64,000 nt of DNA, taken from positions 62,001 through 126,000 of the forward strand of contig CAJUEJ010000010.1 in NCBI GenBank assembly GCA_910585435.1, given 5' to 3'. The notes below the pieces were generated by a model. The model did no database searches, was not told where the DNA came from, and worked only from the letters and a program-made list of their open reading frames with translations. This DNA comes from an uncultured Hungatella sp. Its GTDB lineage: Bacteria; Bacillota; Clostridia; Lachnospirales; Lachnospiraceae. Numbering within the stretch: the stretch's first letter is position 1; every line of letters begins with the position of its first letter. Made by a program: the position numbers and the translations under genes. This document shows, in pieces, positions 16,690 to 24,362 of the stretch.

Positions 16690-17959
16690 TTTGCGGCTTT
16701 TAACGAAAAGCCGCCATTTTGATCTGAAGTCTTTTATCGGTTTAATCGCTATATCAGCAAATTTATTCCATTTTAACTCTACTAACAAGCGGGCATTCCT
16801 TTTGAAGCTCCATAAGCTCTGTCCAATGATTGTCCTCCACAGCATCTATAAACTCACTTCGTATTTCCTCATTAGGGATAAAGGCCTTAGATGTTTCTTC
16901 TTCATATGCCAGATAGCCAAGATGAATCAGGAGAGTCAGAACATCATCTTTATTCCGGAAGGAAATCATGTCATTTTGATAAGATTTGGTATTAATACGC
17001 AAGGGTTCCCCGGACAGCATATGAATGACAGCGGATTTCAGGCCGTCGAAATTCATATTAATCAGCTGGGCGATTACCTCATAGGAACCTGTCTGGGACC
17101 AGTAGCTTTTCAGCTTCCCGCTTTTAATTGAACTGACAACTGCCCGCGGATTGTAGACAGGGAGATTCCCCTCTAACAGATAGCCGTCATACCAACGTTT
17201 CATTTCGCCAAAATTACGGTTGTATTGTTGGCATAACTCCATAACCTCCTGCTGTGTGAAGCCAACAAAGGGAGCAAATTCTCCTGTATCCAGCATAGTA
17301 AACTCATCAAAATTATTTAATGCAGACTGGGTTTTTACCTTTTTAATAGGAAGGATTCCTGTCAGATAAGCCAGACACAGATAGCTGGATGGCAGATTTC
17401 CTTTCAATAAACTTCTGAGAAATTTGATATATATGTCATGAGCTGCTGTGTCTTCCATGTCATCACGGATGATACAGTCCCATTCATCTATGATGATAAC
17501 AAACCTGTGTCCGCTTTGTTCATTGACAAGAGCCAGGGCTTCTGACAAAGGAATGTTGTGCTCCGTAAGAATATCCGGGTATTCATCAACCAGTTCTCTG
17601 AACACATGTTTTTGGATATAAGGGACAACATCTTTAGCAGATTGGACATTGCATCTGCACCATTGAGCATCAATATGAATAACATCGTACTGATTCAGAT
17701 GTTTATGGAATGATTCATCGCCGGCAATTTTGTATTTGGAAAACAGCTGGGCAGAATCGCAGCCTCGGCTGTAGTACGCAGTCAGCATATTGGCAGTCAT
17801 AGATTTACCAAAACGGCGTGGTCTGCTGTTGCAGATGAATTTGTCACCGGTTCCTATTTTACGGTTTAAGACAGCAATAAGCTCTGTTTTGTCTACGTAG
17901 ATGGAACGATTGCTGTCTTCCGTAAAATTTGAATTGGTTGGATTTAGATATAATGCCAT
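16690..17959 (-). pseudogene. AAA-ATPase-like / PD-(D/E)XK nuclease gene with internal deletion
   Basis: Start set at 17959 because AGGAG precedes that ATG at good spacing. Residues 1-390 match the paralogue at 57881-59473: IYVDKTELI, atypical Walker A CNSRPRRFGKS, Walker B VIIDEWD, YLTGILPIKK, ALNNFDEFTMLD. The frame then runs to a stop at 16763 after only a few unrelated residues. In the next frame the paralogue's nuclease motif reappears as VELKWNK (around 16750-16775), so about 90 residues were lost with a frameshift, and the gene runs out beside the broken HEPN gene. The family often neighbours surface and mobile genes; its physiological role is not established. Confidence 0.82.
16693..16714. 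terminator. Perfect hairpin between converging pseudogenes
   Basis: GCGGCTTTT and its exact complement AAAAGCCGC flank the loop AACG, giving a 9-bp stem. It is followed on the plus strand by CATTTT only, so it is a weak terminator at best. It could instead be a by-product of the deletion junction between the two broken genes. Confidence 0.4.
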
Positions 17960-18057
17960 AAGATTCACGCTCCTGTTTGGCCGAAATGGATAAGGGCTAC
18001 AGTGATTATAACACATGATAGGTGGTGACTGCAAATGAATTCAGAAATACAAGAGTG

Positions 18058-18121
18058 CTGATTGACAAACCCCTGATTACAGCATATACTTGTAAAACAT
18101 GCTAAATATTTAGTCAATCAG
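18058..18121 (+). promoter_or_regulatory. Promoter of the ABC exporter operon, flanked by an inverted repeat
   Basis: TTGACA (18062-18067), 17-base spacer, TATACT (18085-18090): a near-consensus sigma-A promoter. CTGATTGAC at 18058-18066 overlaps the -35 and its exact reverse complement GTCAATCAG lies at 18113-18121, downstream of the predicted start. The arrangement would suit a repressor binding both sides of the start site, or a leader hairpin partner. Only the sequence is seen; the regulator is unknown. Confidence 0.65.
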
Positions 18122-18159
18122 GCAGAGGCCGGGATAAAAAAGGGGGCGGAAGAAAAGTG

Positions 18160-20127
18160 ATGGAAAAAACGGAAAATGACAGACATGACAGAAGTGCCGG
18201 CACCACAGACAGTGGTACCATAAACAGCAGCACTATAAACAGTGATACCAGGCTGTCTCTTATCTGGAATCTTCTAAAGGGCAGCAGGCTGTTTTTTGTC
18301 ATCAGTATTTTCGCTACTCTGATGGTAAATGTATTTGATATGATTTCTCCTCAGATTATACGGACGACCATTGATTGTGTGATTGGGGATAAGGAATTGG
18401 AGCTGCCTGGTATAGTGTCGGAGCTTGCAGGGCGTTATGGCAGTACGGGATTTTTGAGAAGCCATCTTTGGGCGGCAGGCGGGGCTATTGTTTTACTGGC
18501 AGCGTGCAGCGCTGTGTTTCGGTATGTTTCCATGGTCTTCAACAGCAGGGGAGCGGAGCATTTTGCAAAGACCATGCGTGACTGTCTGTTTTCCCACATC
18601 CAGAAGCTGCCGTTTTCCTGGCATATGAAAAACCAGACCGGTGATATTATCCAGCGGTGTACTTCGGATGTGGATACCATTAAGAATTTTATTTCGGAGC
18701 AGCTGACGGCAGTGTTTAGGATTATAATGATGATTGTGCTGTCCCTGTTTTTTATGTTTTCCATGAATGTGAAATTAACCATGGTGGCGCTGGTGTTTAT
18801 TCCCATTATTTTCCTGTATTCCTGGGGATTTCACGCAAAGATCCGGGAGCGGTTTACAAAATGTGACGAGAATGAAGGTACCCTTTCCATCATTGCACAG
18901 GAAAATCTGACGGGCATACGGGTGGTGCGGGCCTTCGGACGGGAGAATTTTGAGAAGGAGCGGTTTGAGAGGCAGAACAATATCTACACCAATGAATGGA
19001 TGAAGCTGTGTCTGGTGCTGTCCCTGTTCTGGGGAACCGGAGATCTGGTTTCCGGCCTGCAGATTATGCTGGTAGTGGTGATGGGGGCGTATTTCTGTGT
19101 GCAGGGGCAGATGACGGCCGGAGAATTTATTGCCTTTGTGTCTTACAATACTATGCTGGTGTGGCCGGTCCGCTCTCTCGGGAAGACTATCTCCGAGATG
19201 AGCAAGGCAGGGGTTTCTGCGGAACGTATCCGGTATATTCTGAATTCTCAGGCAGAGCAGGATAAACCGGGGGCGGTGACGCCGGATATGGAAGGGGATA
19301 TTGAGTTTCACAACGTCTCTTTTGGATATGGAAATGAAAAGATTCTTTCAGATGTCAGCTTTAAGATTGAGAAGGGAACTACTTTTGGGATTCTGGGAGG
19401 CACCGGTTCAGGAAAATCTACCCTGATGTATCTGCTGAACCGCCTGTATGATTTGCCTCCGGAAAACGGGAAGATTACCGTCGGCGGCGTGGATATTGCA
19501 GACATGAAGGGGGAATGGGTGAGGCAGCATGTTGGAATGGTGCTGCAGGAGCCGTTTTTATTTTCCAGGACGATTTCGGAAAATATCGGAATTACCGGGG
19601 AGTCTGTCTCTCTTACGGAAATCCGCCAGGCAGCGGCTATCGCATGTGTGGACGGGGCGATTACGGATTTTGCCAAAGGGTATGATACTCTGGTGGGAGA
19701 GAGGGGAGTTACTCTGTCCGGCGGCCAGAAGCAGAGGACAGCTATTGCGCGTATGCTGATGCAGAAGACTCCTGTCATGGTGTTTGATGATTCCCTGTCA
19801 GCAGTGGATGCGGAGACGGATCTGAAGATTCGGCAGGCTCTGAAACATAAGCTGGCAAAAGCAACGGTAATTCTCATCGCCCACAGGGTAACTACCCTGA
19901 TGCAGGCAGACTGTATTATGGTGCTGGACAAAGGCAGGGTGGCAGAGATCGGCTCCCACCAGGAGCTAATGGAGAAAAACGGAATCTACCGAAAAGTCTA
20001 CGACATGCAGATGCGCGTGACTGAGGAGGAACCCATTCCAGTTGTGAAACGAAGTTTCACAACTGGAATGGGTTCCGACGACATGGCAGGAGCCGCCAAG
20101 CGGCGCGTGCCGATTCCGTGTGGTTAA
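18160..20127 (+). CDS. ABC exporter half-transporter, subunit with non-catalytic Walker B
   Basis: ATG at 18160 (a GTG sits just before) behind GGGGGCGGAAG. Six membrane helices (residues about 40-310) are followed by an ATPase domain: Walker A LGGTGSGKST, signature LSGGQKQR, Walker B VMVFDDSLSAVD. The residue after the Walker B Asp is Asp, not the catalytic Glu, while the signature is canonical. The next gene shows the opposite defect, so the pair should form a heterodimer with one working and one degenerate ATP site (as LmrCD or BmrCD). Exported substrate unknown; multidrug or peptide are typical. The last ~33 residues are an extension encoded partly by a perfect palindrome (20028-20076). 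Confidence 0.9.
   Translation: MEKTENDRHDRSAGTTDSGTINSSTINSDTRLSLIWNLLKGSRLFFVISIFATLMVNVFDMISPQIIRTTIDCVIGDKELELPGIVSELAGRYGSTGFLRSHLWAAGGAIVLLAACSAVFRYVSMVFNSRGAEHFAKTMRDCLFSHIQKLPFSWHMKNQTGDIIQRCTSDVDTIKNFISEQLTAVFRIIMMIVLSLFFMFSMNVKLTMVALVFIPIIFLYSWGFHAKIRERFTKCDENEGTLSIIAQENLTGIRVVRAFGRENFEKERFERQNNIYTNEWMKLCLVLSLFWGTGDLVSGLQIMLVVVMGAYFCVQGQMTAGEFIAFVSYNTMLVWPVRSLGKTISEMSKAGVSAERIRYILNSQAEQDKPGAVTPDMEGDIEFHNVSFGYGNEKILSDVSFKIEKGTTFGILGGTGSGKSTLMYLLNRLYDLPPENGKITVGGVDIADMKGEWVRQHVGMVLQEPFLFSRTISENIGITGESVSLTEIRQAAAIACVDGAITDFAKGYDTLVGERGVTLSGGQKQRTAIARMLMQKTPVMVFDDSLSAVDAETDLKIRQALKHKLAKATVILIAHRVTTLMQADCIMVLDKGRVAEIGSHQELMEKNGIYRKVYDMQMRVTEEEPIPVVKRSFTTGMGSDDMAGAAKRRVPIPCG
20028..20076. 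repeat. 23-bp perfect palindrome inside the 3' end of the ABC gene
   Basis: Arms 20028-20050 and 20054-20076 are exact reverse complements with a 3-base loop (GAA). It is read through as coding sequence, adding PIPVVKRSFTTGMGS to the C-terminus after the point where this ATPase family normally ends. The following bases (20077-20135) resemble the last bases of the marR gene (22848-22905). It looks like a small inserted repeat element that extends reading frames. Confidence 0.8.
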
Positions 20128-20147
20128 GGAGGAACAGGAGGCAGAAC

Positions 20148-21974
20148 ATGGAGCAGGAAAAGGAACTTAAGATTACGGCGCTGCCTTATTTTGGGATCAA
20201 TAAGCTGCTGCCTTTTTTAAAGCCCTACAGAGTTACGATTGTTTCTATGATTACTCTGGGATTTGCAGGCGGGCTTATGGATATTGTCATACCCTTGTTT
20301 CAGGAGTATGCCATCGACAATTTTATTGCCAGGCAGACTGTGTCAGCCATGGGAAGCTTTGTGGCGGCCTATGTGACAGTCTTGCTGTTTCAGGTGATTG
20401 CCAACGGAATTTCAGCGTATCAGGCTTGTCAGGTGGAAATGTATGTGGGGCGGGATATGAAGCGTCAGAGCTTTAACCATCTTCAGACTCTGGCTTTTTC
20501 CTATTTTAATCAGAACAGTGTAGGGTATATTCATGCCAGGGTTATGAGTGACACCAACCGCATCGCCGCGCTGGTGTCCTGGAGCTTGATGAATGGTGTC
20601 TGGTATATTTCTTATATTGTGGGTGCCATTCTTGTGATGCTGTGGGTAAATGCACGGCTGGCCTGTCTGGTTTTAATGATTGTGCCTCTGCTTACGGCAG
20701 CGGCGGCATTTTTCCAGGGAAAGCTGGTGAGGATTAACCGGAAGGTCAGGGAGATCAACTCCCATATTACTTCTAATTTTAATGAGGGGATCACAGGAGC
20801 CAAGACTACCAAGACCCTGGTGATTGAGGAGAAGATGGAGCATCATTTTAATGGGACTACCAAAGAGATGGAGCTTATGTCTGTGAGGGGAACCCATTAT
20901 CATGCCCTGTTTGCCTCTGTGATTTCTTTTGCTTCTTTTACAGCTCTGGCCCTGGTTCTCTGGCAGGGCGGGATGATTACCATGGAAGGGGTCATGGAGA
21001 TCGGTACGCTGTCTGTGTTTATGACCTATGCCCTGGGGATGATGGAGCCGGTGCAGTGGATTGTCCGGTCTATTTCCGATCTGATCACGGTGCAGGTGAA
21101 TGTGGAGCGGTTTTCTACCTTGATGGAGACCCAGTCGGATGTGAGGGATACGAAAGAGGTGGAGGAAAAATACGGGGATTCGTTTGAGCCGAAGAAGGAG
21201 AACTGGGAGCCTCTGTATGGGGATATTGTGTTTGAGGATGTGTCATTTAAATATCCGGACGGGGAGGAGTTTGTGCTGGAGCATTTTAATCTTCATGTGC
21301 CTCAGGGAACCAATATCGCTATTGTGGGGGAGACAGGGGCCGGGAAGTCTACTCTGGTGAATCTGGTGTGCCGTTTTTTTGAGCCTACGTCCGGGCGGAT
21401 TCTGATTGACGGGGTGGATGCCAGGAAGAGATCGCAGCTGTGGCTTCACAGCAATATCGGGTATGTGCTTCAGACGCCTCATCTGTTTTCGGGAAGTGTG
21501 CTGGAGAATCTAAGGTATGGGAATCCTGAGGCCACCATGGAGCAGATTGAGGCGGCGGTGAAAAGTGTGTCGGCGGATGAGGTCATCGCCAGGATGGATA
21601 AGGGGTACGACAGCGATGTGGGAGAGGGAGGCGATTTGCTTTCTACTGGGGAGAAGCAGTTGATTTCCTTTGCCAGGGCGGTTTTGGCGGATCCCAGGAT
21701 TTTTGTGTTGGATGAGGCTACCTCTTCTATTGATACGGTGACAGAAAAGAAGATCCAGGAGGCTATCCGGCATCTGATGAAGGGGAGGACTTCTTTTGTG
21801 ATTGCCCATCGGCTGTCTACGATTCGGCAGGCGGATCTGATTCTGGTGATTCGGGATGGGAAGATTGTGGAAGAGGGGAATCATAGGGAGCTGATTGAGA
21901 GGCGGGGGGAGTATTATCGGTTGTATACCAGGCAGTATCAGGAGGATGTGGTGGAGAGGGCGTTTGAGGGGTGA
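20148..21974 (+). CDS. ABC exporter half-transporter, subunit with catalytic Walker B
   Basis: I place the start at ATG 20148, preceded by AGGAGGAACAGGAGG; an earlier in-frame codon overlaps the upstream gene. 609 residues: six membrane helices, then an ATPase domain with Walker A VGETGAGKST, a degenerate signature LSTGEKQLI and Walker B IFVLDEATSSID carrying the catalytic Glu. Combined with the LSGGQ of its partner this makes the competent site, whereas its LSTGE faces the partner's Asp-for-Glu Walker B. The spacing and complementary defects leave little doubt the two are one exporter. No substrate-binding protein is nearby, as expected for an exporter. Confidence 0.92.
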   Translation: MEQEKELKITALPYFGINKLLPFLKPYRVTIVSMITLGFAGGLMDIVIPLFQEYAIDNFIARQTVSAMGSFVAAYVTVLLFQVIANGISAYQACQVEMYVGRDMKRQSFNHLQTLAFSYFNQNSVGYIHARVMSDTNRIAALVSWSLMNGVWYISYIVGAILVMLWVNARLACLVLMIVPLLTAAAAFFQGKLVRINRKVREINSHITSNFNEGITGAKTTKTLVIEEKMEHHFNGTTKEMELMSVRGTHYHALFASVISFASFTALALVLWQGGMITMEGVMEIGTLSVFMTYALGMMEPVQWIVRSISDLITVQVNVERFSTLMETQSDVRDTKEVEEKYGDSFEPKKENWEPLYGDIVFEDVSFKYPDGEEFVLEHFNLHVPQGTNIAIVGETGAGKSTLVNLVCRFFEPTSGRILIDGVDARKRSQLWLHSNIGYVLQTPHLFSGSVLENLRYGNPEATMEQIEAAVKSVSADEVIARMDKGYDSDVGEGGDLLSTGEKQLISFARAVLADPRIFVLDEATSSIDTVTEKKIQEAIRHLMKGRTSFVIAHRLSTIRQADLILVIRDGKIVEEGNHRELIERRGEYYRLYTRQYQEDVVERAFEG

Positions 21975-22000
21975 AAGGGATACGGAGTTGCGAAGGGTAC

Positions 22001-22198
22001 GCTGGGGAAAGAGTTGTCTTCCGTTTGCGGGTTTCGGAGCCAGAACCTCTAAGCTTTCAGGAATCTGCTAAAAGCAGGGGCAAAAATCCGAACTCGCTTT
22101 GCCGGGACTGCGGATTTTTGCCCCTAACGCAGATTCCTGAAAACTAAGAGGTTCTATGTCTCCTGCAAATGCAAACGGAAGACAACTCTTTCCCCAGC
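22001..22198. repeat. 198-bp nested inverted repeat in the ABC-marR spacer
   Basis: The outer arms, 22001-22028 and 22171-22198, are 28 bases of exact reverse complement. A middle pair (22042-22068 with 22129-22155) matches at all but a few bases, and an inner pair (22077-22090 with 22111-22124) is exact. The whole spacer could fold into one long hairpin with two internal loops. No ORF fits it. It may be a palindromic repeat of the MITE type or a structured RNA; it also could end transcription of the exporter operon, though there is no U-run. Confidence 0.85.
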
Positions 22199-22284
22199 TG
22201 GCTATCGGCGGCCGTGAGTGTTTGTTTAAGACGAAGCATGGTTTTGGAAAAAAGAAAATGTTGGAAAAAGATGGAGGTTTGGGG

Positions 22285-22327
22285 TTGACAGATGGTGGTG
22301 TGTACTATACAATTACTATTAGTAATT
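22285..22327 (+). promoter_or_regulatory. marR promoter with overlapping palindromic operator
   Basis: TTGACA at 22285-22290, exactly 17 bases, TACAAT at 22308-22313. A perfect 17-bp palindrome, AATTACTA-T-TAGTAATT (22311-22327), overlaps the -10 box and start point. MarR proteins bind AT-rich palindromes of this length and commonly repress their own operon, so I take it as the operator of the gene that follows. Confidence 0.75.
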
Positions 22328-22413
22328 ATTAATGATAATTATTGTTAGCAATTATTATTGGTAAACAGGTGTGGTTACTGATGGGAATATATTTAGAGCT
22401 TGGGAGGGAAGGG

Positions 22414-22902
22414 ATGAATACTACCAGTTTAAAGCGTCTTTTAGATGCCTGTTTTACGGCGAAGCATATTATTGAGACGATGCCGGCGCTTCCTAAGGGG
22501 ATGAAGCCGCGGCATATTCATGTGTTGGACAGTGTGGATGAGGTGTGCAGGGAGCAGGGGGAGTGCAGGGTTGGGGATGTGAGCGGACGGCTGAATATTA
22601 CGATGCCCAGTATTACGAAGCTGATACAGGAGCTGGAGGTTATGGGGCTTCTGGAAAAGTATGGGGACAGGGCGGATAAAAGGGTGTATCTGCTGAGGCT
22701 GACGGACAGGGGGGAAGAGTATGTGAGGAAATATGTCCGGGAGTTTCATGAGGAGTGGGTGAAGGGCCTGGGGGATATTTCGGATGGACAAGCGGAGGAA
22801 GGGATAAAACTGATTGAAAAACTTCAAAGCGCTATGCCTGGAATAGGGGCTGGCGACGTGGCAGGTGCTGCAAAGGGCTGCGCGCCGATTCGGATTAGAT
22901 AA
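22414..22902 (+). CDS. MarR-family transcriptional regulator
   Basis: Start chosen at ATG 22414 behind GGGAGGGAAGGG; in-frame codons at 22342 and 22381 lack a site. 162 residues with a winged helix: VGDVSGRLNITMPSITKLIQELEVMGLLEKYGDRADKRVYLLRLTDRGEEYV is the recognition helix and wing with the conserved D-R-V-Y segment (here in pieces). It is followed 10 bases later by a MATE transporter, so it probably represses itself and that pump. The last residues (GDVAGAAKGCAPIRIR) look like the tail of the upstream ABC gene and unlike a usual MarR end. Confidence 0.88.
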   Translation: MNTTSLKRLLDACFTAKHIIETMPALPKGMKPRHIHVLDSVDEVCREQGECRVGDVSGRLNITMPSITKLIQELEVMGLLEKYGDRADKRVYLLRLTDRGEEYVRKYVREFHEEWVKGLGDISDGQAEEGIKLIEKLQSAMPGIGAGDVAGAAKGCAPIRIR

Positions 22903-22912
22903 GGAGGGTTTT

Positions 22913-24265
22913 ATGGAAAATAAGAGAAAAGAGATATCGTTTGTGGAGGGCTCTATTTTTGGAGCGTTGATTCGGTTTGCGATTCCGGTTTTGGGGGCAC
23001 TGATTCTTCAGGCGGCTTACGGCGCGGTGGATTTGATCGTGGTGGGGCAGTTTGGGGATGCATCCAGTATTTCTGCTGTTGGTACGGGAAGCTCCTTCAT
23101 GCACATGGTGACATGTATTATCACCAGCCTGGCTATGGGGGCTACGGTTATTATAGGGCAGCATATCGGCGAGAAGAAGCCGGAGGAGGCAGGGAATACG
23201 GTGGGGACCACCATTCTCTTGTTTGCGGTTATAGGGGCTGCGGCCACGGTTTTGCTTCTTATGTTTGCCGGGAAACTGGTGGGGCTTTTAAAGGTGCCTC
23301 AGGAGTCTGTGGAAAAAACGATTTTTTATATCCGGATCTGCTCGGCGGGGATTCTGGTTATTATTGCCTACAACGTGATCAGCGGTATTTTGAGAGGGGT
23401 GGGAAATGCCAACCTGCCCTTTTTGTTTGTGGGGATTGCCTGTGTGGTTAATATTGTGGGGGATCTGGTGCTGGTGGGAGTGTTTCATATGGATGTGGCG
23501 GGAGCTGCCCTTGCCACGGTTTTTGCACAGCTTGTATCAGTGGTGTTGTCGGCGGCTATTATCAGAAAACAGAAGCTTCCCATCAGCTTTTCTGTGGCTC
23601 AGTGCAGGATTTATGGGACGGAGCTTAAGAGAATATTGAATATAGGGGTTCCCATTGCACTGCAGGAGGCTATGGTACAGATTTCTTTTCTGGTGGTGAA
23701 TTCCATAGTGAATAATATGGGGCTTATGCCGTCAGCGGGCTATGGGGTGGCGTCCAAGATCGTGTCTTTTGTCATGCTGGTGCCTTCTGCGGTGATGCAG
23801 AGCGTATCTGCTTTTGTGGCCCAGAATATAGGGGCAGGGCAGAGAAGCCGTGCATGGAAGGGAATGAAGACAGCCATGATTACCGGATGTACTGTGGGGA
23901 TTGTGATTTTTATGGCGGGATTTTTAGGGGGAGGCCTGCTGTCTGCTGCGTTTACTCATGACAGGGAGGTCATTGCCCAGAGTGCCGATTACCTAAAGGG
24001 ATTCTCTGTGGATTGCATTCTTACCTGTATCCTGTTCAGCAGCATCGGTTATTTTAACGGAAGCGGGAAGAGCATACCGGTGATGCTTCAGGGGATTACC
24101 TCCGCGCTTTGTGTCCGCATTCCCATTTCCATATTTATGTCAAGGCTTCCGGATGCCTCCCTTGTGGGCATGGGGCTGGCTACCCCTCTCACTACGGTGT
24201 ACGGAATTATATTTTTTATCATCTGTTTCAGGAGGGCTTCTGGTAACGGTTCACGACGCGGATAA
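22913..24265 (+). CDS. MATE-family efflux transporter, MarR-linked
   Basis: ATG at 22913 after AAGGAGGGTTTT; the longer frame overlaps marR and is unlikely. 450 residues, 12 membrane helices in two halves, opening SIFGALIRFAIPVLGALILQAAYGAVDLIVVGQFGDASSI in the manner of the DinF/NorM-like MATE group of Clostridia. These are cation-coupled exporters of drugs or cationic metabolites. Being in one transcription unit with a MarR repressor fits a drug-induced pump. A second MATE gene of different context lies at 27812-29140. Confidence 0.88.
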   Translation: MENKRKEISFVEGSIFGALIRFAIPVLGALILQAAYGAVDLIVVGQFGDASSISAVGTGSSFMHMVTCIITSLAMGATVIIGQHIGEKKPEEAGNTVGTTILLFAVIGAAATVLLLMFAGKLVGLLKVPQESVEKTIFYIRICSAGILVIIAYNVISGILRGVGNANLPFLFVGIACVVNIVGDLVLVGVFHMDVAGAALATVFAQLVSVVLSAAIIRKQKLPISFSVAQCRIYGTELKRILNIGVPIALQEAMVQISFLVVNSIVNNMGLMPSAGYGVASKIVSFVMLVPSAVMQSVSAFVAQNIGAGQRSRAWKGMKTAMITGCTVGIVIFMAGFLGGGLLSAAFTHDREVIAQSADYLKGFSVDCILTCILFSSIGYFNGSGKSIPVMLQGITSALCVRIPISIFMSRLPDASLVGMGLATPLTTVYGIIFFIICFRRASGNGSRRG

Positions 24266-24292
24266 GGTTATTGCACCATTTCTTCAAGGGAT

Positions 24293-24321
24293 TTGACTTG
24301 TAAGGACATTGCAGGTATAAT
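24293..24321 (+). promoter_or_regulatory. Strong sigma-A promoter of the hybrid kinase gene
   Basis: TTGACT (24293-24298), 17-base spacer, TATAAT (24316-24321). Transcription would begin near 24328, which makes an ATG at 24330 leaderless and supports the downstream ATG at 24363. Confidence 0.8.
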
Positions 24322-24362
24322 AGAAAAAAATGAAATTTGCCTGGCTTGAAAGGGGACTCTTG

